Positions 29,137-38,973 of a stretch of DNA of 64,000 nt are shown here, piece after piece; position 1 is the first letter of the stretch; each line of letters starts with the position of its first letter. This stretch comes from Gulbenkiania mobilis. Its GTDB lineage: Bacteria > Pseudomonadota > Gammaproteobacteria > Burkholderiales > Chromobacteriaceae. Where the stretch lies: assembly GCA_004346645.1 (NCBI GenBank), contig SMDA01000004.1, positions 186,001-250,000 of the forward strand, read 5' to 3'. The position numbers and the translations under genes were made by a program. A model generated the notes under the pieces. It was not told the DNA's origin and made no database searches. It was given only the letters and a program-made list of their open reading frames with translations.

Positions 29137-31894
29137 TCAGCCACCGAAGTGGGTTCCGAACGCGGCATTCAGGTCAGCGGCACTGGCTGCGCTGCCGTGG
29201 GGAATGCCAACCAGGGTAACCTGTGCCAGATAGTGCTGCTCCACCACCTCCACGAAGCCGGCCTCGGAGGTGGCGTGGTACTGGCCGGCCAGTGTCTGCA
29301 CCAAGGCCGCCACCGAGGCGTTGCTCCGGTTGGCCACCAGATAGCCCTCAGCATCGAACACGAAGGCGCTGGAGGTGGTGGTGCTGAATTTGACCCCCTT
29401 GTCGCTGTAGCCCTGTCCGGCCAGCCCCAGACTGGCGGCTTCGGCGACCGTCACCAGTTGCGTCAGTCCCTGAGCGTTCTGATCGAGATGGAAGGCCGCG
29501 CCACTTCCCTGCCCCGGCAGAGCGGCATTGAATCCGGCCCCGTCGGCACGCTGATAGCATGCATAAGGCATTGGCTGCCCATCTGCCGCAAAGTACCAGT
29601 CCTTGGTGAAGGGTTGGTAATACGCGTTGAAGTGCTGGCTGCCTGCGCCCTCAAGCGAATCGAAGCGTGCCCCTTCTAGCACGTTGCCGGTTCCCTGCGC
29701 CATGCGGGCGGCGTCTGCCGCGCTGGTGGTGTAGTAGCGGTCGCCACTAGCCATACGAATGCTGAAGACGGGTGTAGCGGCTGGCGGAGCAGGTGGCAGG
29801 TTTTGGAAGACAAGCATCCCCGGATCGACAATCGTCCCGTTGACCAGCCCGTCCTCATCCCCGGGGCCGCCGTCGGTCAGGGTGACCACCACACGGTCGA
29901 TCTTGCCGTCCCCGTTTAGGTCCAGCAGCGTGGCTCCGTTATCGAAGGTATCCAGCCGCTGATCATCCAGGAAGCTGTACCAAGTCTTGCTGACAGGGTT
30001 CCACTTGAAGAAATCGTTGGCTTTGACACCACCTGCTGGCAGATCGATGACCACTCGTGTCTGCAGCCCGGGGCGGGTCGGGTCCATGTCGGACAAGGGC
30101 TGCAGCCCGGTCTGCGCGGTGACGGTGAAATGCAGCATGGGCGTGGCCGCCACCGTATTGGCAGGCAAGGGAGCGGGCGCTGCCGTTACCTTAAGGTCGG
30201 CCAACTGGGCATTGGAAGTAAGCTGAACGGACGTACCCGGATGCAGGGCATCCACGGTGCCGGCCATGATCGCCCCGAACGACTGCTGAGGCGCGTATTT
30301 ACCAGCCAGATAGGCACTGATCGAGGCAAGGGGCAGCTGGGCCACATTGTTCTGTTCCCAGTCTGCAATGCCATCGCGGTTGAAGTCGCCGTTGTATGCC
30401 GCCCGCTCCACCGAGGGCATCACCCCATCACGGTCGGTGACGATAGTGACAGTGACGGGCGCCTGAGCCTTCACCTGTCCGCTGGCATCCAGGATCCGCG
30501 CCTGGAAAGTGTAGACCCCATCATCCAGAGGCACGGTTTTCACGTTGACCTGGCCTGCGGTCACATCGGCTGCCGTAATGGCGGTCGTGCCGGTCACCCG
30601 GCCCTGCGAATCCACCAATTGCACCGTTCCACCGCGTACCAGCGGGCCACCGCTAAGGGTAAATTCTGGCTGGATGATGCTGGTGATCTTGTCGGTGTTG
30701 CTGGAGCCGTTATCAGTCCGAGGATCGAGATCAGCCCCGAAAGGCACCTTGTCGTTGTCGTTGATGGTGCCCACCGCACTCTTGCCACCCAAAGTAAGCA
30801 CCAGCGTTTCGCTGTTCTCGATCTCGGTGTCGTCAACCGTCGGGGCGGTGATGGTGAAGCTGGTGGTGCCCGCCGCAACGACGATCTTGCCCTGCGACGG
30901 GTCGTTATCTTTCCACGAGGCGCCACTACCGAGGATCAGCGTGCCGTAGTCGCTGGCGCCGGCCGTGCCGCTTCGGCCAAGGGTGTAATTCGACCGGAGT
31001 GGGGCTGGGCACGTTGAGGGCGACGGTATAGACGAGGTTGGCGCCTTCGGTCACTGCCGGGCCGACGCTGATGCCGGTGACGCTCTGCGTGACGTCATTG
31101 TCGCGGATGGTGATTACGCCCGTGTTGTCGGTAATGGCGGCAAAGCTGCTGTCGGACAGCACCAGCGAGAAGGTTTCATCGCCTTCGGCCAAGGCGTCGT
31201 CAGTGATGGCGATCTGAACAGTCTTGGTGGTCTGGCCGGGGCTGAAGGTCAGGGTGCCACTGGTGGCGGTGTAATCGCTGCCCGCAGTGGCCGTGCCCGG
31301 CTGGGTGGTGTACTTGACCGTCACCGTGTCGGTGCTGGCCTTGCTGAGGGCCACCGTCAGCGTGGCATACCCGCCATCCTCGTTGACCGTGACATCGCTG
31401 ACGGTCAGTTGCGGTTGGTTGGCCAGATAAGTGTTAAGGGTGTCCAGCAGCCCGGTTGTGGCCGCGTTGCCGGTGACCTTGCCGCCACTAATCGCCAGCG
31501 TCTGGCCGTTGAAGGTCAGACCGATGAAGCTGTGGGGATCACCGTTGGTCTCGGTGTACGGGTCGATGAAGTAGGTGCCAGTGGTGGTGGCCAGGGTGTG
31601 CGAGGCGCCGGTGGCGTAGAACACCATCGTCGAGACGTTGCCGCTGGGCGCGCGCCAGTTGATCACGCCATCGATGCGGTGCTGCACGTTGGCCGCATCG
31701 GTGATCAGGATGGTGCCCGAATAGTCGTTGCCCTGGGTCCCGCCGAACAGCCCGTTGTTGGTGGTCTGCACGAACTGGAAATTGGACCACCCCAGCGATG
31801 TCAGGTAGGCGCTGTTGCTCGCTTCGTTGTTCTTGGTGGCATCCCCGACAAAACCGTTGGAGAAGGAGACCGATACGGTGGTAGTGGCCAACAA
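29137..31894 (-). pseudogene. Calx-beta repeat surface or secreted protein, frameshifted
   Basis: Two reading frames make one protein of about 920 residues. The N-terminal frame (to about 30990) starts at a TTG with AAGGGA upstream (LATTTVSVSFSNGFVGD) and contains a Calx-beta repeat with YTATSGTLTFSPGQTTKTVQ and DALAEGDETFSLVL. A second repeat breaks where GTCGAATTACACC is read; one base change in length restores YTLGRSGTAGASDYGTLIL in the other frame, which runs on to the stop at 29137. The C-terminal half has calcium-type segments (DFNRDGIADWE, DLNGDGKIDRV). There is no signal peptide, so type I secretion is likely. A TTGGCCGAA copy lies within 10 bp of the lesion. Confidence 0.75.
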
Positions 31895-31998
31895 GGTGAT
31901 CCCTTGTCGTCGTAGAGCCCGGCCGGCCTGTCCTGCCTGATGCGCCTGTCCCGGGCGCCGACGTGCGGTCTGCAAAGATAAATTTGATTCAATCGCCC

Positions 31999-32028
31999 GG
32001 GAGCAAAAGATTTACACTTTTGCCTCCC
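31999..32028. repeat. Inverted repeat upstream of the Calx-beta gene
   Basis: GGGAGCAAAAG (31999-32009) and CTTTTGCCTCCC (32017-32028) are complementary except for one bulged base, with the loop ATTTACA. It lies 105 bp upstream of the TTG start in an AT-richer stretch. It could be an operator or a hairpin in the leader. Confidence 0.4.
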
Positions 32029-32350
32029 CCATGAAAAAACCTGCAACAAGTCTGGACACACAGGCAGCCTTGTCTGGCTGCTCCCGGCGGCTATTACCGC
32101 CACTGTGGCCACGGCGGGCTCTACAGGAAGCCTTGTGGGGCCTGAATTTCGCCAGGACGCCCGCGCAGGGCATCGTCCATCCTTACGACCACGGATTGTT
32201 CAGGGAAGAAAGGGCGCAGACTATACGCCCAGAAAAATTAGCCAGAAAGCATGTATTAAATAAGCGTTTTATGCTCTTTGGTGTGATCTTTTTGCGTCAA
32301 TTGCTAAAAACTAAATAATGCATTGAATTTGTTCATGAAACGCATGTTTC
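32029..32350. other. AT-rich intergenic stretch without a supported gene
   Basis: The 320 bp upstream of the Calx-beta gene hold no convincing gene. A plus-strand open frame (32031-32318) lacks a ribosome binding site and resembles no family. Bases 32230-32350 are markedly AT-rich for this genome and include TGAAAC-GCAT-GTTTCA at 32335-32350. Promoters for the Calx-beta gene probably lie here. Confidence 0.5.
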
Positions 32351-32390
32351 AAAACCCCGCCCGTGCCCAGCGTTACGGGACAGGCGGGAC
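32351..32390 (-). terminator. Probable terminator after the DUF1264 gene
   Basis: An imperfect GC-rich inverted repeat (CCCGCC near 32383-32389, with its partner near 32355-32362) is followed on the minus strand by GGTTTTG. It starts about 10 bp after the stop codon at 32398. Confidence 0.55.
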
Positions 32391-32397
32391 GAAAGGC

Positions 32398-33201
32398 TTA
32401 GGGTTTGACAGGCGGGCTGGACAGTGCGCTGCGTTTGTCCGTTACGCCGGGCAGATCGCGCGTAGGGCGCTTGAATCCGCCCTTGAGCGCGTCCACACCA
32501 GACTGGGGCTTGGCCAAAGGCACGAGGTCGGCCCGGTCCTTGCGTGCCTCCGGTGTGCTCAGCCTCATGCGGCGATCACGCTTTTCCACAAGGCCAGGCA
32601 TCGCCTCGCCGTCGCGGTTGAACGACCAGGCCAGCATCGGGTCGCCCAGCGGCAGCTTGTCAGCTGCCATGCCCTCATGGCCGGTGTTCCACACGTGCCA
32701 GGTCTTACCATAGCTGTTGATTTTGGTCCGCATCAGCGCCTTCTCGGCCACGCGTGGCAGGCCGGGGGCCTGCAGCTGACCTGAGAGAATCTCGCCGTTG
32801 TGGGGGTGCCAGTACTTCTTCTCGTCCTCCGGCAGGGATTCGAATAGTTTCTCGGAGATGATGTATTCCACGCCGTTCATGTTGGCGTTGGCCGTGTTGC
32901 TGTCAAACAGCACGCACTGGGCAAAATCCTCGTTCATCTGGTGGCAGTAGTGATGAGCTTCCATCTGGTGTTCCGGTTGCGCCTTCATCGGGTGAAAGCC
33001 CACCAGATACACGTCGAATCCCTTGAGCGGAGCATTGCCCTGAAGCACCTTGGCACCCGCCTCCAGCACTTGGGTCTTTGCGGTCTTGGGGCTGCCCACC
33101 GGCGCCACCTTGGGCCGGACCGCCTCGTCGGCCAGCGCATGGGTGGCTGTCAGGCACGCCACCACGGTCATTGCACCAAAAACATAGTTCCAGCGTGTCA
33201 T
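32398..33201 (-). CDS. DUF1264 (oil-body-associated protein family) exported protein
   Basis: The 267-residue protein has a signal peptide (VFGAMTVVACLTATHALA) and the DUF1264/OBAP core at about residues 45-200: GFDVYLVGFHPMKAQPEHQM, EAHHYCHQMNEDFAQCVLFD, EYIISEKLFESLPEDEKKYW, HPHNGEILSG. The family is best known from plant seed oil bodies, and its bacterial members are unstudied. A histidine/cysteine-rich centre (HHYCH) could bind metal. I chose ATG 33201, since GGATAGG lies upstream. The C-terminal 60 residues are basic and proline-rich. Function unknown. Confidence 0.82.
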   Translation of the reverse strand: MTRWNYVFGAMTVVACLTATHALADEAVRPKVAPVGSPKTAKTQVLEAGAKVLQGNAPLKGFDVYLVGFHPMKAQPEHQMEAHHYCHQMNEDFAQCVLFDSNTANANMNGVEYIISEKLFESLPEDEKKYWHPHNGEILSGQLQAPGLPRVAEKALMRTKINSYGKTWHVWNTGHEGMAADKLPLGDPMLAWSFNRDGEAMPGLVEKRDRRMRLSTPEARKDRADLVPLAKPQSGVDALKGGFKRPTRDLPGVTDKRSALSSPPVKP

Positions 33202-33321
33202 CGTCCTATCCTTTGTAAGAGGGGGTATAAGAAGGGGTAAAGGCCGGGGCGTGCCTTGGCGAAGGTTTGCTTTTTCATGCCGATCGCTTAGGCTGTTGCC
33301 CCCGCTTCCTGGAGCCCTGTC

Positions 33322-33972
33322 ATGCGCTACCGCTACATCCTGCTGGACTTCGACGGCACGCTTGCCGACTCCTTTGCGTGTTTCCTGCGCGTGTTCAACC
33401 AACTGGCAGAGCAATTTGCCTTCCGGCCGCTGGATGCGGCCCAGCTAGCCACGATGCGGGGCGCCAGCGCCCGCGAAGTGGTGGCGCACACCGGGCTGCC
33501 CTTGTGGAAGATTCCACGTGTGATGGCAGAGGGGCGACGGCTGATGGGTGTGGAAGCCGGCAGCATCCGTCTGTTCGACGGCATTGCCCCGGTACTGGAA
33601 AGGTTGGCCGAAGAAGGTGTGCAGCTGGCCATCGTCAGCTCCAACAGCGAGACGAGCATCCGACGCATTCTGGGGCCGCTGTCGGGACACATGCGCCACT
33701 TCGCTTGCGGCGCCTCGCTGTATGGCAAGGCTGCCCGGCTGCGCAAGGCTGCCCGCGCATGCGGTGCAGGCCCGAACTCCGAAGTGCTGTGCGTGGGAGA
33801 CGAGATACGCGATGCGGAAGCGGCCGCCGAGGCAGGCTTCGCCTTTGCACCGGTGATGTGGGGCTATACCGCCCCCGAAGGGTTCGACCGGGTGCCGCAG
33901 GTGGCGCGGCTGGCCCGGCCGGAAGACCTGCTGACGCTGGTCTTGGGAGAAGGGAAAAGCGTGAGTGCTTAG
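33322..33972 (+). CDS. HAD-superfamily hydrolase (phosphoglycolate phosphatase-like)
   Basis: The 216-residue protein shows all four HAD motifs: LLDFDGTLADS (nucleophile D9), IVSSNSE, the lysine of GKAARLRK and CVGDEIRDAEAA. A helical C1 cap domain is placed as in Gph and beta-phosphoglucomutase proteins. It should dephosphorylate a small phosphometabolite in the cytosol; the substrate cannot be told. It is convergent with the PfpI gene, and the two stop codons overlap. A TTGGCCGAA copy encodes RLAEEG. Confidence 0.88.
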   Translation: MRYRYILLDFDGTLADSFACFLRVFNQLAEQFAFRPLDAAQLATMRGASAREVVAHTGLPLWKIPRVMAEGRRLMGVEAGSIRLFDGIAPVLERLAEEGVQLAIVSSNSETSIRRILGPLSGHMRHFACGASLYGKAARLRKAARACGAGPNSEVLCVGDEIRDAEAAAEAGFAFAPVMWGYTAPEGFDRVPQVARLARPEDLLTLVLGEGKSVSA

Positions 33973-34526
33973 CGGCGGTCGCCGTGTGGCTTCTCGCCCA
34001 CTTCCTCGATGATCTTGCGCACGAAGGCGTCCAGGTCACCCGGGTTGCGGCTGGTGACGAGGCCTTTGTCAACCACGACGGTCTCGTCCTTCCAGTTGGC
34101 CCCGGCATTGCGCAGGTCGGTACGGATCGACGGATAGGAAGTCAGGGTACGCCCACGCACCACATCCGCCTCGATCAATAGAATGGGGCCGTGGCAAATG
34201 GCGGCCACTACCTTGCCTGCGGCATCGAACGCCTTCACGATCTTGACCGCTGCCTCCTCCAGACGCAGCGTGTCAGGGTTGATCTGACCACCTGGTAACA
34301 CCAGCGCGTCGTAAGCGGCCGGGTCCACCGCGTCCAGCGCGAGGTCGGCCTCAACACTGTCACCCCAGTTTTTGTCCTTCCAGCCCTTGATCGGCTTGCC
34401 GCCGGGGGTGGCCACCTCCACCGTGGCGCCGGCAGCCTTCAGCTGCTTGAGGGGTTCCATCAGCTCCGACTGTTCGTAACCGTCGGTAGCCATGATGAGA
34501 ATGCGGGCTTGCTGAATGGCGGGCAT
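33969..34526 (-). CDS. DJ-1/PfpI family protein (type 1 glutamine amidotransferase-like)
   Basis: The 185-residue protein carries the PfpI nucleophile elbow AAICHGPILL, with the reactive cysteine, and the LVLPGGQINPDTLR glutamate-containing segment. Members act as proteases, deglycases or chaperones; which applies is unsettled. A very strong ribosome binding site (AGGAGG, 6 bases from the ATG) supports the start at 34526. It probably belongs to the YhbO/PfpI stress-type subgroup. Its stop overlaps that of the HAD gene. Confidence 0.9.
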   Translation of the reverse strand: MPAIQQARILIMATDGYEQSELMEPLKQLKAAGATVEVATPGGKPIKGWKDKNWGDSVEADLALDAVDPAAYDALVLPGGQINPDTLRLEEAAVKIVKAFDAAGKVVAAICHGPILLIEADVVRGRTLTSYPSIRTDLRNAGANWKDETVVVDKGLVTSRNPGDLDAFVRKIIEEVGEKPHGDRR

Positions 34527-34573
34527 GCTTGTCCTCCTGAAAAAGAGCCGCCTGCTCCCACAGGCAGATGAAA

Positions 34574-34596
34574 GCCGGCAGGCCTTGCCTGCCGGC
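34574..34596. repeat. Strong hairpin between the pfpI-like gene and tatD
   Basis: GCCGGCAGGC (34574-34583) pairs exactly with GCCTGCCGGC (34587-34596) around a 3-base loop. It lies in the 208-bp gap between the two divergent genes, upstream of both. There is no T-run, so a regulatory or messenger-leader role is as likely as termination. Confidence 0.5.
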
Positions 34597-34734
34597 ACAG
34601 AGCCGCCAGTGTCGGTCCGCACGCAGGCGTGCGGTTTGCGACGACGACGGCAGGCCGCGAACGGCCGCTCTCTCTCCTCTTGCCACCCGTGCGAAACTTA
34701 CCGTTCCACTTGTTGAATTTGCCTGAGGCTTTCC

Positions 34735-35520
34735 ATGTTTGACACCACCGTGCCGGAAAGTTGCCTGATCGATACCCACTGCCACTTGGACGCACCCGAG
34801 TTCGCAGGCCGCACCGACGCGGTGGTTGGCGCCGCCCGGGCGGCCGGGGTGGGCCAGCTTCTGGTACCGGCCGTCAGCCAGGCCACTTTCTCCAGCACGC
34901 TGGCGATGCGGGCGCGTTACGGCTGCTGGGTGGCGCTGGGGCTGCACCCCATTTATCTGGACCAGCATCTGGACGGCCACCTGGACGACCTGGACCGGGC
35001 TCTTGCGCTACACCGGCCGGATGCAGTGGGCGAGATCGGGCTGGACTTCTACCAACCGGGACTGGACCCGGCACGACAGGAGAGGCTGTTCGTCGAACAG
35101 CTCAGGCTCGCCCGCCAGCACGGCCTGCCCGTCATCCTGCACGTACGGCGCGCGCAGGACCGCGTCCTCAAGTACTTGCGCCAGGTGCGGGTGGAAGGCG
35201 GCATCGCGCATGCTTTCAACGGCAGCCTGCAGCAGGCCGAGGCGTTCATCGCGCTGGGCTTCCGGCTGGGCTTTGGGGGCGCCATGACCTATAGCGGCTC
35301 GCAGCGCATTCGCCGTCTGGCAGCCACCCTACCCGCGGACGCGCTGGTGCTGGAAACCGATGCCCCGGACATCCGGCCCGAATGGGCCCAGACCGAGCCC
35401 AACACGCCAGCCAATCTGCCGCGCTTCCTTACACTGCTGGCCGGTTTACGCGGAGAAACCGAGGAAAAGCTCTGTCGCATCCTTGTACGCAATTCCCTCA
35501 GCGCCCTGGGGAAAAACTGA
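34735..35520 (+). CDS. TatD family metal-dependent hydrolase / DNase
   Basis: TatD-type enzymes are TIM-barrel metallohydrolases with 3'-5' exonuclease activity. The 261-residue protein has the N-terminal DTHCHLDAPEF metal site, EIGLDFYQ, HVRRA, GIAHAFNGSLQQAE and the C-terminal LVLETDAPDI. The subgroup resembles YjjV. Residue set and length (about 260) are normal. It is divergent from the pfpI-like gene. Confidence 0.92.
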   Translation: MFDTTVPESCLIDTHCHLDAPEFAGRTDAVVGAARAAGVGQLLVPAVSQATFSSTLAMRARYGCWVALGLHPIYLDQHLDGHLDDLDRALALHRPDAVGEIGLDFYQPGLDPARQERLFVEQLRLARQHGLPVILHVRRAQDRVLKYLRQVRVEGGIAHAFNGSLQQAEAFIALGFRLGFGGAMTYSGSQRIRRLAATLPADALVLETDAPDIRPEWAQTEPNTPANLPRFLTLLAGLRGETEEKLCRILVRNSLSALGKN

Positions 35521-35650
35521 GGCAATTCACCTGTCTTGCGCTACGTTAAGGGCCGTACCCCCGCCACTTCAAAAACCCTATTCCATGTGGCGGGCATAAC
35601 CGATAACAAACACGCTGCAACCGAACCATTACGAACTGACGGTGACAACC

Positions 35651-37291
35651 ATGAAAAACTTCTCCATTGCCGCGCGCATCAGCTTCGGCTTTGCGCTTCT
35701 GGATCCTGGCCCTAATCGCAAGCACGGTGATGAGCCTGGTCGGTTTTTCCTCCATCGAACGCACCGTCAACGAGCTGACGGACCATGATCTGGCTTTCTT
35801 CAACCGCATGGTGGACGCCCGCTACCACGCGGGCAACCTGCGCCGCTACGAGAAGGACTATTTCATCAACCTTGGCAATGCCAGCGAGCGCAAGGAGTAC
35901 AAGCAGAAGTGGGACACCTCGCTGGCCGAAACCCGCAAGAGCCTGGAAGCCGCCGCGGTCAATCCCTTGGACGCGGAGGCTGGCAGCACGCTGAACACGC
36001 TCAAGACCCAGCTGGGCACCTACGAGCAGGGCTTCAACACCGTCACGCAGCAAGTGGAAGGCGGCCAGGTCACCGACACTGCGGCGGCCAATGCAGCCTT
36101 CACCCCTTACAAGGACAACATCCGCTCGCTGGAAACCAGCCTGCGCGGGCTGACCGACCGCGCCCAGGAAGCCGCCAACCAGGTGGATGACCAGATCGGG
36201 GCGGCGGCGGACCGCAGCCGTACGCTGCTGATCACACTGGGCGCCACCATGCTGGTGGTAGCGGTCCTGCTTTCGCTGGCGATCATCCGCTCCATCCGCA
36301 GCCCGCTGGGCACGCTGACCGCCACCAGCAACCGCTTGGCCGAAACCCGCGACCTGACGGCCGACATCCCCGAGTTCGGCAGCAACGAACTGGGCCGGGT
36401 AGCCGGGTAGCCGGGTCGCTGCGTTCGCTAGTGGGCACGGTACGCACCCTGGTGCACGAGTCGCATGGCAGTTCCGCCCGCCTGGTCGCCTCGGCTGACA
36501 AGCTGAGCCGCGTCAGCGAGAACGTTTCGGAGTCCGCCCAGGTGCAATCGCAGGCGGCAGTGGCCAGCGCATCGGCGATCGAGCAGATGACGGTTAGCAT
36601 CAATGTGATGGCCAGCAACATGGAAGGTGTGGAGGAGCAGGCGCACAAGGCGGCAGCCGAGGCCGAGAGCGGCAGCCAGCTGGCCGGCCAGGCCGCCAAT
36701 GACATCCGCCGCATCGCTGCCAGCATCAACGAGGCCGCCTCCACGATCGAACGGCTCAACCAGAGCTCGGGCGAGATCGGCACTATCGTCCAGGTGATCC
36801 GCGAGATTGCTGACCAAACCAACCTGCTGGCCCTTAATGCCGCCATCGAGGCTGCCCGGGCAGGCGAGATGGGCCGCGGGTTCGCTGTCGTGGCCGACGA
36901 GGTACGCAAGCTTGCCGAACGCACCAGCAGTGCCACCGCCGAAATCTCCGGCCGCATTGGCGCGGTGCAGAACGATACCCAGGCTGCCTACCAGAACATG
37001 CGCGAAGCCCACGACCGTATCGAAGCGGGCGTGCAGGGCACCAGCCAGGTCGAAACCGCGCTGGACCAGATCCGTCGTTACTCCGAGCTGTCGCTGGAGA
37101 AGATTTCCGAGGTTGGTTACGCGATCCGCGAACAGAGCCAGGCCAGCCAGAGCGTGGCGCAGAACGTGCAACAGATCGCAGAAATGACGGAAAACACCTC
37201 GGCAGCCGTCTCCAGCGCCAGCGCACTGGCTCAGGAGCTCAAGCGCCTTTCGGCCGACCTGGACCAGCATCTCAACCGCTTTACCGTCTGA
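35651..37291 (+). pseudogene. Methyl-accepting chemotaxis protein, two lesions
   Basis: The ancestral product would be about 545 residues: N-terminal membrane helix (ILALIASTVMSLVGF), four-helix-bundle sensor domain, second helix ([20 protein letters not shown]), HAMP, and a signalling domain with the hairpin tip [20 protein letters not shown]. Lesion 1 is a frameshift at about 35692-35703, between MKNFSIAARISFGFAL and WILALIAS. Lesion 2 is an 8-bp tandem duplication (TAGCCGGG at 36400-36407 and again at 36408-36415), which brings a TAG into frame at 36408-36410. Without it the frame reads [18 protein letters not shown]. The two parts are otherwise intact. Could be decay, slippage-driven switching or sequence error. 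A strong terminator follows. Confidence 0.85.
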
Positions 37292-37321
37292 GGGCTCCTC
37301 CAGGGCTCACGCCTCGGTATG

Positions 37322-37352
37322 AAAAAGCCCCGCCAGCAGGCGGGGCTTTTTT
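37322..37352. terminator. Bidirectional terminator after chemoreceptor and DUF2069 genes
   Basis: AAAAAGCCCCGCC (37322-37334) pairs with GGCGGGGCTTTTT (37339-37351), loop AGCA, and one more T follows. It separates two convergent units. Confidence 0.92.
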
Positions 37353-37370
37353 ATTTGACACACGGAACGC

Positions 37371-37727
37371 TCACTGTGCGGGCCGAGCCCGGTCCAGGCG
37401 CTCGGCGCGTACAAACAGGATCACGCACACGAAGAATAGTGTCGTCAGGCCCACCTCGGCCCAGGCCAGCTGCTGGCTCAGCCCGGTATCGCTCCAGCCA
37501 CGCATGATGCCTTCGGTGAAATAGCCGAGGATGAACATGCTGGACCACTGGTAGGTGTACACCCGCTCGCGCAGGATGCCCATCAGCGGGGCCAGCAGGA
37601 TGACGGCCTTGACCACCAGCCACGAACCACCCGGGCGCAAGGGGGCCAGCCACAGCTCCCAGGCCAGGGTGAGGAGGATCAGTGCAATCAGGGACAGGGC
37701 AGCGCCCCAGTGAAAGATGCGTTTCAT
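37371..37727 (-). CDS. DUF2069 inner-membrane protein
   Basis: The 118-residue protein has four membrane helices (for example LSLIALILLTLAWELWL, LVVKAVILLAPLMGIL, WAEVGLTTLFFVCVILF) and the DUF2069 YTYQWSSMFILGYFTEGIMR segment. The family is common in Beta- and Gammaproteobacteria, with unknown role. Its ATG overlaps the tatC stop by 4 bp, so it is the last gene of the his-tat run. Confidence 0.88.
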   Translation of the reverse strand: MKRIFHWGAALSLIALILLTLAWELWLAPLRPGGSWLVVKAVILLAPLMGILRERVYTYQWSSMFILGYFTEGIMRGWSDTGLSQQLAWAEVGLTTLFFVCVILFVRAERLDRARPAQ

Positions 37728-38455
37728 GTGGCGGATGGATTACGGGCCGGACGCCCCAGGAAAAGGGCCATAAGGATACCTGCCTCGTACAGCAGCCACA
37801 GGGGAACGGCCAGCATGATCTGCGACAGCACGTCTGGCGGTGTCACGACAGCCGCCACCACGAAGGCACCGACGATCACGTAGGGCCGCCCCTGACGCAG
37901 CTTCTCGACCGACACCACGCCCATGCGCACCAGCACGATGACGACGATCGGCACCTCGAAGGTGATGCCGAAGGCGACGAACATGCCCAACACGAAGGAA
38001 AGATACTTGTCGATGTCGGTCATCATCGACACCCCGGCGGGAGTGACCGAACTCATGAAGCCGAACACTACCGGAAACACCAGGAAGTAGGCGAACGCCA
38101 TCCCCACCAGGAACAGCAGCACGCTGGACACGACCAGCGGCAACACCAACCGCTTCTCGTGCGAATAGAGGCCGGGCGCGACGAAAGCCCAAACCTGGTA
38201 GAGCGTGTTGGGCAGCGAGATCAGGAACGCTACCAGCATCGTCACCTTGAGCGGCACGAAAAACGGCGCAGTAACGTCGGTGGCGATCATGCTGGCACCG
38301 GCGGGCAGCACGTCCATCAGTGGCTGGGCCAACAGATGGTAGATGGTTCCTGACCAGTGGAAGAGCGCCAAAAACACCACCACCAGGCCGAGCAGCGCCC
38401 GCACCAGGCGGGTGCGCAGCTCCAGGAGGTGGGCCACCAGAGGCTGTTCGTTCAT
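37724..38455 (-). CDS. tatC: Twin-arginine translocase subunit TatC
   Basis: TatC is the signal-peptide receptor of the Tat pathway, which exports folded proteins. The 243-residue, six-helix membrane protein has the N-terminal HLLELRTRLVRALLG and the FEVPIVVIVLVRMGVVS stretch typical of the family. It overlaps tatB by 4 bp. The tatABC genes follow hisE and hinT, a conserved Betaproteobacterial order. Confidence 0.97.
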   Translation of the reverse strand: MNEQPLVAHLLELRTRLVRALLGLVVVFLALFHWSGTIYHLLAQPLMDVLPAGASMIATDVTAPFFVPLKVTMLVAFLISLPNTLYQVWAFVAPGLYSHEKRLVLPLVVSSVLLFLVGMAFAYFLVFPVVFGFMSSVTPAGVSMMTDIDKYLSFVLGMFVAFGITFEVPIVVIVLVRMGVVSVEKLRQGRPYVIVGAFVVAAVVTPPDVLSQIMLAVPLWLLYEAGILMALFLGRPARNPSAT

Positions 38456-38961
38456 CGCCGCCCCTCCCCCGGAACTACCGGTGAGGGCGGATGTTCGAAG
38501 AGGTCCAGCTGGTTTTCGTCCACGCCTGGCGCAGCACCGGTCGCGGACTCAGCGGCTGCGGGCGCTGCTTCGGTCTTGCCGGCCGCTGCGGCCAGTTCGG
38601 CCAACGAGTCGGACAGGGCATCCACGTCCCGGCGGGCTTCTTCGGCCAAGGTGCGCACGGCCTCGGCCTCCTGCTCAACCATCTGCCCTTCTTCGCGCAG
38701 TAGGGCGCGAGCGCTGTCGATCTCGCTCTCAAGCGAGGCACGAAACTCGTGCGCCGTCGAGACGATATCGTTCTTCAGGCCGTCCAGACCGGCGAGGCTG
38801 GCCTCGCGGTGCATATCGGCCTTCACGCTGGCCACGAAGCGCTGGGCCCGGCCCACGAGGGCGCCGAGCGTGCGCGCCACCGTGGGCAGCCGTTCAGGAC
38901 CGAGCACCACCAGCGCCACGACGCTGATGAGCATGATCTCGCCAAAGCTGATTTCGAACAC
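38452..38961 (-). CDS. tatB: Twin-arginine translocase subunit TatB
   Basis: TatB partners TatC in recognising Tat substrates. The 169-residue protein has one N-terminal membrane helix (EIMLISVVALVVLGPERLP), then an amphipathic helix and a charged, Glu/Ala-rich tail. The two TTGGCCGAA copies at 38596 and 38641 lie only 45 bp apart in the tail region. It starts about 12 bp after tatA. Confidence 0.95.
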   Translation of the reverse strand: MFEISFGEIMLISVVALVVLGPERLPTVARTLGALVGRAQRFVASVKADMHREASLAGLDGLKNDIVSTAHEFRASLESEIDSARALLREEGQMVEQEAEAVRTLAEEARRDVDALSDSLAELAAAAGKTEAAPAAAESATGAAPGVDENQLDLFEHPPSPVVPGEGRR

Positions 38962-38973
38962 GGCGAGTCCGGC

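Noticed and set aside
32031-32318. 95-residue plus-strand open frame
   Set aside because: No ribosome binding site, no family resemblance and an AT-rich non-coding background upstream of a minus-strand gene.
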